Under the pieces are notes generated by a model. It was not told where the DNA came from and did no database searches. It saw only the letters and a list, made by a program, of their open reading frames with translations. From assembly GCA_944324635.1 (NCBI GenBank), contig CALUXC010000009.1:1-45957 (forward strand): DNA of 45,957 bases. The letters are read 5' to 3'. Made by a program: the position numbers and the translations under genes. Below are positions 1-12,811 of this stretch, piece by piece; position 1 is the first letter of the stretch, and each line of letters opens with the position of its first letter. This DNA is from Candidatus Avelusimicrobium intestinipullorum (lineage in GTDB: Bacteria > Elusimicrobiota > Elusimicrobia > Elusimicrobiales > Elusimicrobiaceae).

Positions 1-76
1 TCTTACCGTGGTCCACGTGTCCAATCGTACCCACGTTCACGTGCGGTTTGCTGCGGGAAAATTTTTCCTTTGCCAT
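1..76 (-). CDS. tuf: Elongation factor Tu, N-terminal fragment (runs off the left edge)
   Basis: Only the first 25 codons are in the window. They read MAKEKFSRSKPHVNVGTIGH followed by VDHGK, which is the EF-Tu start and the beginning of the P-loop GHVDHGKT. EF-Tu is the GTPase that delivers aminoacyl-tRNA to the ribosome. A clear Shine-Dalgarno AAGGAG (about positions 85-90) precedes the ATG at 76. It lies 66 bp downstream of fusA in the usual str order rpsL-rpsG-fusA-tuf. A second tuf, seen only as its 3' end, lies at the other window edge, so the genome appears to carry two copies in the same orientation. Confidence 0.95.
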   Translation of the reverse strand, partial: MAKEKFSRSKPHVNVGTIGHVDHGK

Positions 77-105
77 TTGTTATACTCCTTAATTCTCTAA
101 TGCAA

Positions 106-133
106 CCTTGCGCCCGCACAGGCGGGCGCAAGG
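106..133 (-). promoter_or_regulatory. Strong fusA-tuf intercistronic hairpin
   Basis: A perfect 12-bp GC-rich inverted repeat (CCTTGCGCCCGC with its complement) closes a 4-nt loop between the fusA stop and the tuf ribosome-binding site. No T-run follows it, so it is not a classical intrinsic terminator. It probably acts at the RNA level, as a processing site, as a stabiliser of the fusA mRNA 3' end, or as a means of setting tuf expression apart from fusA. This role is inferred. Confidence 0.55.
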
Positions 134-142
134 GAAAAGTTT

Positions 143-2245
143 TTAAGCGGCCACTTTTTCCGCGGTGCGCTTTTCAATGATCGCTTTCGCGACGTTGGCA
201 GGCACTTCGGCGTAGTGGCTCGGTTCCATCGTGAACGACGCACGGCCCTGAGACAGGGAGCGCACATTCGTGGCGTAACCGAACATTTCGGCCAGCGGCA
301 CTTCGGCGCGTACATAGCGCACGTTGCCTCTGACGCCCATTTCGCCGATCTGACCGCGGCGGGAGCTCAAGTCACCAATAATATCGCCCAAGTTGGCTTC
401 CGGAGCCACAACTTCCACTTTCATGATAGGTTCCAGAATGATCGGGTTGGCTTTCTTGGCACCGTCTTTCAAGGCCATAGAAGCGGCAATCTTAAAGGCC
501 ATTTCGGAGGAGTCCACTTCGTGGAACGAACCGTCAAACACGGCCACTTTAATATCCACCAAGGGGTATCCGGCAATAGCACCGGAATCCAGCGCTTCGC
601 GGCAGCCTTTTTCGATGGCAGGGATGTATTCTTTCGGAATGCGGCCCTGCGTAATTTCGTTGACAAATTCGAAACCTTTGCCTTTTTCCTGCGGTTCCAA
701 GCGCAAGAATACGTGACCGTACTGACCGCGACCACCGGACTGGCGGACGAATTTGGTTTCCTGTTCCACCGTCTTGGTGATGGTTTCGCGGTAAGCCACT
801 TGGGGAGCACCCACGTTGGCCTGCACGTTGAATTCGCGTTTCATGCGGTCCACGATGATGTCCAGGTGAAGTTCGCCCATACCGGAAATAACGGTCTGGC
901 CGGTTTCTTCATCGGTGCGCACGCGGAAGGTCTGGTCTTCTTCGGCCAAGCGAGCAAGCGCGTTGGACATTTTTTCTTCATCGGCTTTGGATTTGGGTTC
1001 CACAGCGATAGAGATTACAGGTTCCGGGAAGGTGATGCTTTCCAGCACAATCGGATGTTCCGGAGAGCAGATGGTCTGGCCCACGCGGGAGTTCTTAATA
1101 GCCACGGTGGCGGCAATTTCGCCGGCGCCGAGTTCTTTCACTTCCTCGCGTTTATCGGCCATCATGCGCATCATACGACCGATGCGTTCCGTGGCGTTTT
1201 TGCCGGGGAACAACACCGTGTCACCAGCTTTCAAGGTACCGGAATAAATGCGGAAAAAGCTGAGTTTACCGACAAACGGATCGGTCTGCACTTTGAAAAT
1301 AAGACCGCAGAACGGTTCGCTGTTGGAAGCTTTGCGAGAAACTTCTTCGCCCGTGTTGGGGTTGGTTCCTTTCACCGCGGGGACATCTACAGGAGAGGGT
1401 AGATAGTCGTTCACGCAGTCCAAAAGCGGCTGCACGCCTTTGTTTTTGTAGGAAGAACCGCAGATAACGGGGAAGAATTTACCGGTAAGCGTTCCTTTGC
1501 GGATGGCTTTTTTAATTTCCTCAACCGTAAATTCCGTTTCGCCGTTCAAGTAACGTTCCATGATGGTTTCGTCAAAGTCGGCGAGTTTTTCAATCATTTC
1601 CGTATGCGCTTTCTTAGCGGCGTCTACCAGGTCGGCCGGGATTTCCACTTCGTTGAAAGTGGCACCGTTGTGGTCGCCGTCCCAGATGATACCTTTCATT
1701 TTAACCAGGTCTACCACGCCGACGAATTTGTCTTCGGCGCCGATAGGCAGCTGGATCGGGCAGGCGTTGCCGCCCAATTTTTCTTTAATGGAGTTAGCGG
1801 AGCGAATAAAATCCGCGCCGATGCGGTCCATTTTGTTGATGTACGCGATGCGGGGAACATGGTATTTGTCCGCCTGGCGCCACACGGTTTCGGATTGAGG
1901 TTCCACACCCTGCACGCCGTCAAAGCAGCACACGGCGCCGTCCAGCACACGCAAAGAACGTTCCACTTCGGCCGTAAAGTCCACGTGGCCGGGAGTGTCA
2001 ATAATGTTGAGCTGGCAGTCTTTCCACACGCAGTAAATAGCGGCGGAGGTGATGGTAATACCTCTTTCTCTTTCCTGTTCCATCCAGTCCGTTACGGAAG
2101 CGCCATCGTGCGTTTCGCCGATTTTGTGCACTTTGCCCGTATAGTACAAGATGCGTTCGGAAGTGGTGGTCTTACCCGCGTCAATGTGAGCGATAATACC
2201 AATGTTTCTGATCTTTTCCAACGGATAGGTTTTGAATTCAGCCAT
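143..2245 (-). CDS. fusA: Elongation factor G
   Basis: EF-G (700 aa, normal length) is the GTPase that drives tRNA-mRNA translocation and, with RRF, ribosome recycling. The G domain is complete: [19 protein letters not shown] (P-loop, about residues 18-36), the switch region [17 protein letters not shown] and NKMDR. Domain IV-V features follow, including the GGRGQYGHV segment and the C-terminal RGQIGEM / [10 protein letters not shown] segments. It sits 14 bp downstream of rpsG and upstream of tuf in the str gene set. Translational coupling with rpsG is likely from the spacing. Confidence 0.98.
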   Translation of the reverse strand: MAEFKTYPLEKIRNIGIIAHIDAGKTTTSERILYYTGKVHKIGETHDGASVTDWMEQERERGITITSAAIYCVWKDCQLNIIDTPGHVDFTAEVERSLRVLDGAVCCFDGVQGVEPQSETVWRQADKYHVPRIAYINKMDRIGADFIRSANSIKEKLGGNACPIQLPIGAEDKFVGVVDLVKMKGIIWDGDHNGATFNEVEIPADLVDAAKKAHTEMIEKLADFDETIMERYLNGETEFTVEEIKKAIRKGTLTGKFFPVICGSSYKNKGVQPLLDCVNDYLPSPVDVPAVKGTNPNTGEEVSRKASNSEPFCGLIFKVQTDPFVGKLSFFRIYSGTLKAGDTVLFPGKNATERIGRMMRMMADKREEVKELGAGEIAATVAIKNSRVGQTICSPEHPIVLESITFPEPVISIAVEPKSKADEEKMSNALARLAEEDQTFRVRTDEETGQTVISGMGELHLDIIVDRMKREFNVQANVGAPQVAYRETITKTVEQETKFVRQSGGRGQYGHVFLRLEPQEKGKGFEFVNEITQGRIPKEYIPAIEKGCREALDSGAIAGYPLVDIKVAVFDGSFHEVDSSEMAFKIAASMALKDGAKKANPIILEPIMKVEVVAPEANLGDIIGDLSSRRGQIGEMGVRGNVRYVRAEVPLAEMFGYATNVRSLSQGRASFTMEPSHYAEVPANVAKAIIEKRTAEKVAA

Positions 2246-2259
2246 ATCTTATTTCCCAA

Positions 2260-2739
2260 TTACCATTTGAAATGAGCGAAAGCGCGGTTGGCTTCGGCCA
2301 TTTTGTGCACGTCTTCGCGTTTCTTGAAAGCCGTACCTTCTTTTTTGGCGCCCAACATAATTTCTTCGGCCAATTTTTCAGCCATCGGGCGGCCTTTGCG
2401 GCTCTGCGCGGCACCGATCAGCCAGCGCATCGCCAGCGAGGTGCTGCGAAGCGGTTTGACTTCGGTCGGAACCTGGTAGTTGGCACCACCCACGCGGCGG
2501 GCTTTTACTTCCACCAAGGGGCGGACGTTTTCAATGCATTTGGTGAAAACGTCAAGCGCGTTTTCTTTGGTTTTTTCGGCAATGATAGCCATCGCATCGT
2601 CCAAAATGCGTTCGGCGGTGGAGGTTTTGCCTTCAAAATTCAATTTGTTAATGAATCGGGCCACCAGCACGGAATTGTATTTATAATCCGGCGCGGGCTG
2701 CGGTCTTCTGTCTCTGGGTCTTAAACCTTTTCTCGGCAT
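2260..2739 (-). CDS. rpsG: 30S ribosomal protein S7
   Basis: The 159-residue protein starts MPRKGLRPRDRRP and contains the S7 signature around RPLVEVKARRVGGANYQVP, followed by RWLIGAAQSRKGRPM. S7 nucleates assembly of the 16S 3' major domain (the head) and contacts tRNA at the E site. It lies between rpsL and fusA with short gaps, which is the standard str order. S7 is the autoregulator of this operon in enterobacteria. No S7-binding structure is obvious in the 23-bp rpsL-rpsG gap here. Confidence 0.98.
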   Translation of the reverse strand: MPRKGLRPRDRRPQPAPDYKYNSVLVARFINKLNFEGKTSTAERILDDAMAIIAEKTKENALDVFTKCIENVRPLVEVKARRVGGANYQVPTEVKPLRSTSLAMRWLIGAAQSRKGRPMAEKLAEEIMLGAKKEGTAFKKREDVHKMAEANRAFAHFKW

Positions 2740-2762
2740 ATATCTTTTTCAACTCCTAAAAA

Positions 2763-3143
2763 TTATTTACCGGCTTTCGGTCTCTTTACACCGTAAAGAG
2801 AGCGGCCTTGTTTTCTGTTTTCAACACCGGACGCATCCAAAGCGCCGCGGATGATGTGGTAGCGCACACCAGGCAAGTCTTTCACACGGCCACCGCGCAC
2901 CAGCACGATGGAGTGTTCCTGGAGGTTGTGTCCCACGCCGGGGATGTAAGCCGTTACTTCCACTTTGGAAGTAAGCTTCACACGGGCCACCTTTCTCAAA
3001 GCAGAGTTCGGTTTTTTAGGGGTCGTGGTATAAACACGGGTGCAAACGCCGCGTCTTTGCGGGCAAGCCTGCAACGCCGGGGATTTCGTCCGGTTGGACT
3101 CTTTCGCCCGTCCGTATTTTACTAATTGGTTTACTGTTGGCAT
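2763..3143 (-). CDS. rpsL: 30S ribosomal protein S12
   Basis: This is a decoding-centre protein of 126 aa. The conserved [17 protein letters not shown] and [13 protein letters not shown] segments are intact. The residues whose mutation gives streptomycin resistance in other bacteria (Lys43 and Lys88 in this numbering, Pro91) are wild-type-like, so no target-based streptomycin resistance is predicted. The start codon lies only 2 nt after the rpoC stop (TAA-TA-ATG). S12 is therefore probably translated by coupling or re-initiation from rpoC, and the str genes look like a continuation of the rpoBC transcript. Confidence 0.98.
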   Translation of the reverse strand: MPTVNQLVKYGRAKESNRTKSPALQACPQRRGVCTRVYTTTPKKPNSALRKVARVKLTSKVEVTAYIPGVGHNLQEHSIVLVRGGRVKDLPGVRYHIIRGALDASGVENRKQGRSLYGVKRPKAGK

Positions 3144-3145
3144 TA

Positions 3146-7321
<4,176 letters not shown>

Positions 7322-7337
7322 TTTTCAAATCCCCGGC

Positions 7338-10300
7338 TTATTTAGCGGCCCCGGTTTCTTCGGGAGCTTCGGTTTTGGCCTCTTCCGTTTTTTCGTCGGA
7401 GGCGGAAGGCGCGTCGGCGCCTTCCTCAACCTTCTTTAGCAAATCAACGCTCAGACCCAACGCCTGAAGTTCTTTAATCAACACCTTAAAGGACTCCGGC
7501 ACGCCAGGCTGCGCAGGCGCTTCGCCTTTGACGATGGATTCGTACATCTTCGTGCGGCCGACAAAATCGTCGGACTTCACGGTCAGGAATTCCTGCAGCG
7601 TGTAAGTGGCACCGTAACCTTCCATGGCCCACACTTCCATTTCACCGAAACGCTGACCGCCGAACTGAGCTTTACCGCCCAAGGGCTGGCGCGTAATCAA
7701 GCTGTAAGGACCCGTGGAGCGGGAGTGTACTTTGTCTTCCACCAAGTGGATCAGCTTCATCATGTACATGTAGCCGATGGTCACTTTTTCTTCAAAGGGT
7801 TCACCGGTTCTGCCGTCGTAGAGCGTAATGCGGCAGTAATCGTCCGGCAGATATTTGGCCGCGTATTCTTCGCGGGCTTTGCCGGTAAGGCCTTTGTCGT
7901 CCAAAATTTTCTCTTTGGCTTTGCGGACCTGTTCCACCACTTCCGCTTCGCTCGGTCCGTCAAAGACCGGGGTGGCAGCGTTGTAGTGCAGGTAGTGCGC
8001 GGCCCAGCCGAGCATCGTTTCGAGCAGCTGGCCCACATTCATACGAGAAGGAATACCCAACGGAGAGAGCACAATGTCAAGCGGCGTGCCGTCCGGCAAG
8101 AAGGGCATATCTTCTTCCGGCAGGATGCGCGCCACTACACCTTTGTTACCGTGGCGGCCGGACATTTTGTCCCCTACGTGCAATTTGCGTTTGGAAGCAA
8201 TGTACACTTTCACGGATTTGTTCACCGTCACGGCGAGTTCGTCGCCCTGTTTGGAGAACTCAATTTCGCGTTCGTAGTGTTCCACCGCTTTCTTTTCCAT
8301 CAATTTGTAAAGCGCGTTGATGCGAGCTTCTTCTTTCTTCAGATCCGCTTCTTTCTTAATGGTTTCTTTGGCGTTGGCCAAGGCGCGTTTGCGCTGTTCT
8401 TTCAAGAGTTCCAGCGTAGCGTCTTTTTCATTTTCCAGCGCCGTCAAGCGGGCTTTTTCTTCCGCTTTGGTCAATTTTTCTTTGCGCACGAATACGCGGG
8501 TGCCCAAGATTTTGCCGCTGGTGCCGGGCGGTACGCGCAGAGAAGCGTCCACCACGTCGTCAGCCTTCTTACCGAAGATGACTTTGAGCAGGCGTTCTTC
8601 CGGGGTCAGCTGCTGTTCGCCTTTCGGCGTCACTTTACCGACCAAAATGTCGCCGGGTTCCACTACCGTGGCCGGCAGCACGATACCGTCGTTGTCCAGG
8701 TGGGACAAAGCTTCCGCACCGATATTGGGAATATCGCGGGTGATTTCTTCCGCGCCCAATTTGGTGTTGCGGGCGTCCACCGTAAATTCGTGCAGGTGAA
8801 TAGAGGTAAACACATCGTCCTTCACCAGGCGGGAAGAAACCAAGATGGCGTCTTCGTAGTTATACCCTTCCCAGCACATAAAGCCTACGAGCATGTTGCG
8901 GCCCAAGGCCAGGTAGCCGTTGTCCATAGACGGACCGTCGGCAATTACTTGGCGGGCTTTCACGTTGTCACCCGTTTTGACGATAGGATGCTGGTTGATG
9001 CAGGTATCCTGGTTGGAGCGTTTGTATTTCAAAAGTTCATACACGTCGCAGGAACCGTCTTTGGCTTCCACGATGATTTTGGAAGCGTCGGCGAACTGGA
9101 CGCGGCCGTCGCGGCGGGCAACCACGGAGGTACCCGAGTCACGCGCGACTTCGTGTTCAATACCGGTACCCACATAAGGAGCTTCCGGCATCAAAAGCGG
9201 CACGCCCTGGCGCTGCATGTTACAACCCATCAAAGCACGGTTCGCGTCGTCGTGTTCCAAGAACGGAATCAAAGCGGCGGACACGCTGATGACCTGCAGC
9301 GGAGAAACGTCCATATAGTCTACGGATTTGGGCGCCACCAACGGATAGTCGGAGCGGACGCGGCAAGCGACCAAGTCGGTATCAATTTTACCGTCTTTGG
9401 TGGTAGGCGTATTGGCCTGCGCCACGAGCTTATCGTCTTCGGCGTCGGCGGTCAATTCTTCCACCTGGTCGGTTACTTTGCCGTTTACCACTTTGCGGTA
9501 AGGCGTTTCAATCAATCCGTATTTGTTCACCTTGGAGTAGCACGCCAAGGAGGTAATCAAACCGATGTTCGGACCTTCCGGGGTTTCAATCGGGCAGACG
9601 CGGCCATAGTGCGTATAGTGTACGTCGCGCACTTCGAAGCCGGCGCGCTTTCTGTTCAAACCGCCGGGACCCAAGGCGGACAGTCTGCGTTTGTGGGTCA
9701 GTTCGCCCAAGGGGTTAATCTGATCCATGAACTGAGACAGCTGCGAGGTACCGAAGAATTTGCGGATAATGGCCTGCACCGGCTGCGCATTGACCAACGC
9801 ACGAGGCGTAAAAGAAGTCAATTCGCGGTTCATGCGGTCGCGGGCGGTTTTGGCCATCTGGGACAAGCCCACGCGAATTTGGTTTTCCAACAGTTCCCCG
9901 ATGCCGCGCACACGGCGGTTGCCCAAGTGGTCAATATCGTCCACTTTGAAGGAGAAACCGTCGCCGTACATTTTCTGCGCATCTTCGCCGGCGTTCAAGG
10001 CCAACAGATATTTGACCGTAACGATAATGTCTTCCGGCGCCAAGGTGCGGCGTTTTTCGGACGGGGTGGTGAATTTTTTGAATTTGAATTTGCTGATCAG
10101 ATCAAACATGTTCGCAAATTTTTTGTTGATTTTGTAGCGTCCGACAAAGCTCAAATCATATCTGCGAATGTTGTCAAAAATCAAGTTGTTGAGGAAGGTT
10201 TCCGCCTGTTCTTTGACGATGAAATCCTGTCCTCTCATTTTCTTGTAGATTTCGGCCTGGGCTTCGGCAGCCGTGCGGATGGAATCCTTGCGGTGTTCCA

Positions 10301-11198
10301 AGGTGGCCAAAATACCGGGGTCATCTTGGCGGGGTTTACCGGCGATGACTTTGATGGTTTTTACTTTCTTTTCAATTAACGTTTTGAACAGCTTATCGTC
10401 AATCGGCAGGGCGGCTTTATCGTCCAGGTTCCACAGCACTTCGCCGGTGGCCGGATCGTAAATATCGTCCGCCGCGTATCGGCCGATGACGCCGTCAATG
10501 TTGGAAGCTTTGACTTCAATGTCTTCGCATTTGTAGAAGGTTTGGATAATCTGTGCGTTGGTTTCCAACCCGCAAGCGCGAAGGAACGTGGAGGCCAGCA
10601 CTTTTTTCTTGCGATCAATGCGGACCCACAAAGCGTTCATCAAGTCAAACGAGAATTCAATCCACGCGCCGCGATACGGGATAATGCGCGCCACGTACAG
10701 GCGTTTACCAAAGGTGGACTGTTTTTTCTCTTCGTCTTCTTCAAAAATGATGCCCGGAGAGCGGTGCATCTGGCTGACCACCACGCGTTCGGCTCCGTTG
10801 AAAACGAAGCAGCCGGCGTCGGTCATCAAAGGCAAATCGCAAAGCGTAACGTCCTGGTCGGACGCTTCTTTCATTTTTCCGTTTTTCTGCTTTACGTACA
10901 AGCGCATCAGGGCTTTTAAGGGTGCGGAATAGGTGCTGTCGCGCACGGCGGCTTCAGCCGGGGTGGCGTAGCGGGGAGAGCCCAGTTCGTATTTCAAAAA
11001 TTCAAGTCTCATACTCCCGTCGGGAGCTTCAATAGGGAAAACGTCTTCAAAAGCGGCTTGCAGGCCTTTTAGTTCCCGCTTGGCGGGAGGGACATCCAGC
11101 TGCAAAAAGTCTACGAAAGACTGTTTTTGCATGTCCAGCAAATCGGGTAAGGGAAGCTTGGTGGAAATTTTGCCGAAATTTGTTTGTTTTTCAATCAT
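7338..11198 (-). CDS. rpoB: DNA-directed RNA polymerase subunit beta
   Basis: The 1,286-aa beta subunit forms the active-centre cleft with beta'. The rifampicin-pocket region reads FFGTSQLSQFMDQINPLGEL and is followed by THKRRLSALGPGG. Gln513, Asp516, His526, Arg529 and Ser531 (E. coli numbering) are conserved, but residue 518 is Ile instead of Asn and residue 522 is Gly instead of Ser. The segments GRVCPIETPEGPNIGLI and GDKMSGRHGNKGV are intact. The C-terminus ends in a Glu/Ala-rich tail. It follows rplL after a 151-bp gap that holds a strong hairpin. Confidence 0.98.
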   Translation of the reverse strand: MIEKQTNFGKISTKLPLPDLLDMQKQSFVDFLQLDVPPAKRELKGLQAAFEDVFPIEAPDGSMRLEFLKYELGSPRYATPAEAAVRDSTYSAPLKALMRLYVKQKNGKMKEASDQDVTLCDLPLMTDAGCFVFNGAERVVVSQMHRSPGIIFEEDEEKKQSTFGKRLYVARIIPYRGAWIEFSFDLMNALWVRIDRKKKVLASTFLRACGLETNAQIIQTFYKCEDIEVKASNIDGVIGRYAADDIYDPATGEVLWNLDDKAALPIDDKLFKTLIEKKVKTIKVIAGKPRQDDPGILATLEHRKDSIRTAAEAQAEIYKKMRGQDFIVKEQAETFLNNLIFDNIRRYDLSFVGRYKINKKFANMFDLISKFKFKKFTTPSEKRRTLAPEDIIVTVKYLLALNAGEDAQKMYGDGFSFKVDDIDHLGNRRVRGIGELLENQIRVGLSQMAKTARDRMNRELTSFTPRALVNAQPVQAIIRKFFGTSQLSQFMDQINPLGELTHKRRLSALGPGGLNRKRAGFEVRDVHYTHYGRVCPIETPEGPNIGLITSLACYSKVNKYGLIETPYRKVVNGKVTDQVEELTADAEDDKLVAQANTPTTKDGKIDTDLVACRVRSDYPLVAPKSVDYMDVSPLQVISVSAALIPFLEHDDANRALMGCNMQRQGVPLLMPEAPYVGTGIEHEVARDSGTSVVARRDGRVQFADASKIIVEAKDGSCDVYELLKYKRSNQDTCINQHPIVKTGDNVKARQVIADGPSMDNGYLALGRNMLVGFMCWEGYNYEDAILVSSRLVKDDVFTSIHLHEFTVDARNTKLGAEEITRDIPNIGAEALSHLDNDGIVLPATVVEPGDILVGKVTPKGEQQLTPEERLLKVIFGKKADDVVDASLRVPPGTSGKILGTRVFVRKEKLTKAEEKARLTALENEKDATLELLKEQRKRALANAKETIKKEADLKKEEARINALYKLMEKKAVEHYEREIEFSKQGDELAVTVNKSVKVYIASKRKLHVGDKMSGRHGNKGVVARILPEEDMPFLPDGTPLDIVLSPLGIPSRMNVGQLLETMLGWAAHYLHYNAATPVFDGPSEAEVVEQVRKAKEKILDDKGLTGKAREEYAAKYLPDDYCRITLYDGRTGEPFEEKVTIGYMYMMKLIHLVEDKVHSRSTGPYSLITRQPLGGKAQFGGQRFGEMEVWAMEGYGATYTLQEFLTVKSDDFVGRTKMYESIVKGEAPAQPGVPESFKVLIKELQALGLSVDLLKKVEEGADAPSASDEKTEEAKTEAPEETGAAK

Positions 11199-11296
11199 TT
11201 CTGTTCTTCCTGCTGTTTAGTCGGACCGCGACGCACTCCGTAACGCACTACGTACTGCGCAAACGGCCCGCCGTTATACCCTGCTTAAGGGTACGT

Positions 11297-11331
11297 AATC
11301 CCAACCCCCGCAAAAGCGGAGGGTTGGGATT
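11297..11331 (-). promoter_or_regulatory. Hairpin in the rplL-rpoB intergenic region
   Basis: A near-perfect 15-bp stem (AATCCCAACCC paired with its complement, one bulged base, then CCGC/GCGG closing a 4-nt loop) lies between rplL and rpoB. No U-run follows it. In E. coli the equivalent gap holds an attenuator and an RNase III site that set the ribosomal protein to polymerase ratio. An analogous role is inferred from the position and structure only. Confidence 0.55.
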
Positions 11332-11349
11332 AATAATTCGTTGGTTGAA

Positions 11350-11733
11350 CTATTTGAGTTCGACGGTGCCGCCGGCTTCGGTGATTTTCTTTTTGAGTTC
11401 TTCAGCTTCGGCTTTGGCAACGTTTTCTTTCACAGCTTTCGGGGCGCCTTCCACCAAGTCTTTGGCTTCTTTCAAGCCCAAGCCGGTGATTTCGCGCACC
11501 ACTTTGATTACGCCGATTTTCTTGGCGGCATCAACAGCGGTCAACACAACGTTGAATTCATCTTTTTCTTCAGCGGCAGCGGCGGCCGGGGCGGCAGCGG
11601 CGGCAACGGCCACGGCCGGGGCGGCGGCTTTCACGCCGAATTTTTCTTCGATAGCTTTCACGAGTTCGGAGAGTTCCAGAACGGTGAGTTCAGCAATAGC
11701 GTTAACTAATTCTTCTTTGGTCAATTTAGCCAT
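11350..11733 (-). CDS. rplL: 50S ribosomal protein L7/L12
   Basis: The 127-aa protein has the standard plan: an N-terminal dimerisation and L10-binding domain ([20 protein letters not shown]), an Ala-rich flexible hinge (about residues 35-55), and the C-terminal factor-binding domain ([20 protein letters not shown], then [15 protein letters not shown]). It forms the multicopy stalk that recruits and activates translational GTPases such as the EF-G and EF-Tu encoded nearby. It follows rplJ after an unusually long 215-bp gap. The SD AAGGAA lies upstream of the ATG. Confidence 0.98.
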   Translation of the reverse strand: MAKLTKEELVNAIAELTVLELSELVKAIEEKFGVKAAAPAVAVAAAAAPAAAAAEEKDEFNVVLTAVDAAKKIGVIKVVREITGLGLKEAKDLVEGAPKAVKENVAKAEAEELKKKITEAGGTVELK

Positions 11734-11948
11734 TTTATTTTTTTCCTTGTTTTATAGAGTAGCTGCCTTCTGCCTAAACCGTGTTTAGGCCCGTGCATTT
11801 ATCCTTTCGGGCTACTACCGCACTTGGCGGGTTTAGATTTTGTCTGCCTCTTTCGGACGGACGCTACGCTTGCGCTAGGCGCCCGCCCAAAAGAACTCTG
11901 CTCCGTAAAACGAAGCCGATGACCGGACGCTTAACGCGTCCGCCGTTA
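11734..11948 (-). promoter_or_regulatory. Structured rplJ-rplL intergenic region
   Basis: 215 bp separate rplJ from rplL. Two perfect inverted repeats are visible: CGGACGC/GCGTCCG just after the rplJ stop (about 11,924-11,942), and GCCTAAAC/GTTTAGGC (11,772-11,790) nearer to rplL. I see no U-tract after either and no convincing promoter. Because L12 is needed in several copies per L10, such structures could adjust relative stability or translation. This is inference. Confidence 0.4.
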
Positions 11949-12476
11949 TTATTTGCCGTTTTGTTTGTCTTCCACGGCTTTGATAACGTAGGCAAAATCC
12001 CGTATCGGAGCTTGCAGCACTTGCGCGGACTGAGCCACAGCGTTGTACAACGCACCGGCCAACTTGGACAGGTTTTCTTCTTTGGTACCAATGGTAGCCA
12101 ATTGTTTGACCTGTTCTTCGTTGTACCAGACACCGTCCGAATAGCAAGCACGAAGCTTCAAAGCCGCAAACTTTTTCTGAAAGTCCACCAACGCTTTGGC
12201 GACAGCGGCGATATCGCCGCCTACCGCGATGGCCGTAGGCCCTTGGAAGAGCTTTTCGTCGGCGCCTTCAATGTTGGCCTGGCGGACGGCGTGATCTACG
12301 ATCGCGTTGCGTTCCACACGGAATTTAGCTCCGGTGGGCGCCAACTGCGCGCGCAGCTCGGCCATATCCACGAACTTCAACCCCTGGTAAGAGGTGAAGA
12401 ACAAGGTGCCCGTAGCGGTAATTTCAGAAGCTAAGTCTTGCGACTTTTGTTTCTTTTGGTCTTTTGTCAGGTTCAT
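11949..12476 (-). CDS. rplJ: 50S ribosomal protein L10
   Basis: The 175-aa protein has the L10 features near the N-terminus (FFTSYQGLKFVDMAELRAQL, then FRVERNAI) and a C-terminal helix that would bind L12 dimers. L10 anchors the L7/L12 stalk on the GTPase-associated centre of 23S rRNA. It is the first gene of the rplJL-rpoBC-rpsLG-fusA-tuf series on this strand. rplKA, which usually sits just upstream, is about 31 kb away in this genome. Upstream are a promoter and a folded leader that fits L10 autoregulation. Confidence 0.97.
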   Translation of the reverse strand: MNLTKDQKKQKSQDLASEITATGTLFFTSYQGLKFVDMAELRAQLAPTGAKFRVERNAIVDHAVRQANIEGADEKLFQGPTAIAVGGDIAAVAKALVDFQKKFAALKLRACYSDGVWYNEEQVKQLATIGTKEENLSKLAGALYNAVAQSAQVLQAPIRDFAYVIKAVEDKQNGK

Positions 12477-12811
12477 TTTCTTGCCTGTTTAATAACGAAA
12501 ACGGCTGCGCTTTTTGCTTAAATTTTTGTTTTTTTAAGCAGAGAAAACGACAGCCACAAACTCCCTTCCCTTCGTTTTACCGTCGGAGGAGTTATGGTTC
12601 TCGTTAAAAATCGGGTTAAGTACTTCTATTATATTTTATCAATAAAAGCCGCCTATTGCAATCCATTTTGCAAACGTTTTATCCGCGGCTCTTGTATTTA
12701 TTATAGCAAAATTGCACGCACTCGCCAAGCGTATTTCTTTATTTTTTCAATAAAAATCTGCCCTTTGCGCCAAGACAGCAAAACAGCCCGCAAGGCCAAG
12801 AGGAACACGCC
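12477..12811 (-). promoter_or_regulatory. L10-type mRNA leader and promoter region of the rplJ operon
   Basis: This 335-bp gap holds no gene. A good promoter lies at 12,700-12,728 on the minus strand (TTGGCG, 17-bp spacer, TATAAT with an upstream TG). A second TATAAT at 12,628-12,633 lacks a good -35. The leader before rplJ folds as an outer stem GGCTG/CAGCC (12,503-12,507 with 12,551-12,555), an asymmetric purine-rich internal loop, and an inner 8-bp stem TGCTTAAA/TTTAAGCA (12,515-12,522 with 12,533-12,540). The position and the stem-internal loop-stem plan match the known L10 leader bound by the L10-L12 complex. Covariation was not tested. Confidence 0.6.
12700..12728 (-). promoter_or_regulatory. 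Sigma70-type promoter of the rplJ-rpoBC operon
   Basis: On the minus strand: TTGGCG at 12,723-12,728, a 17-bp spacer ending in TGC, and TATAAT at 12,700-12,705. It is the best promoter in the gap upstream of rplJ. It would drive a leader of about 220 nt. Confidence 0.65.

Noticed and set aside
7725..10379. An 884-codon open frame on the plus strand, antisense to rpoB, and similar long plus frames opposite fusA and rpoC
   Set aside because: These are shadows of strongly biased codon use in rpoB, rpoC and fusA; the products are rich in Phe, His, Gln and Arg, match nothing known, and lack start signals.
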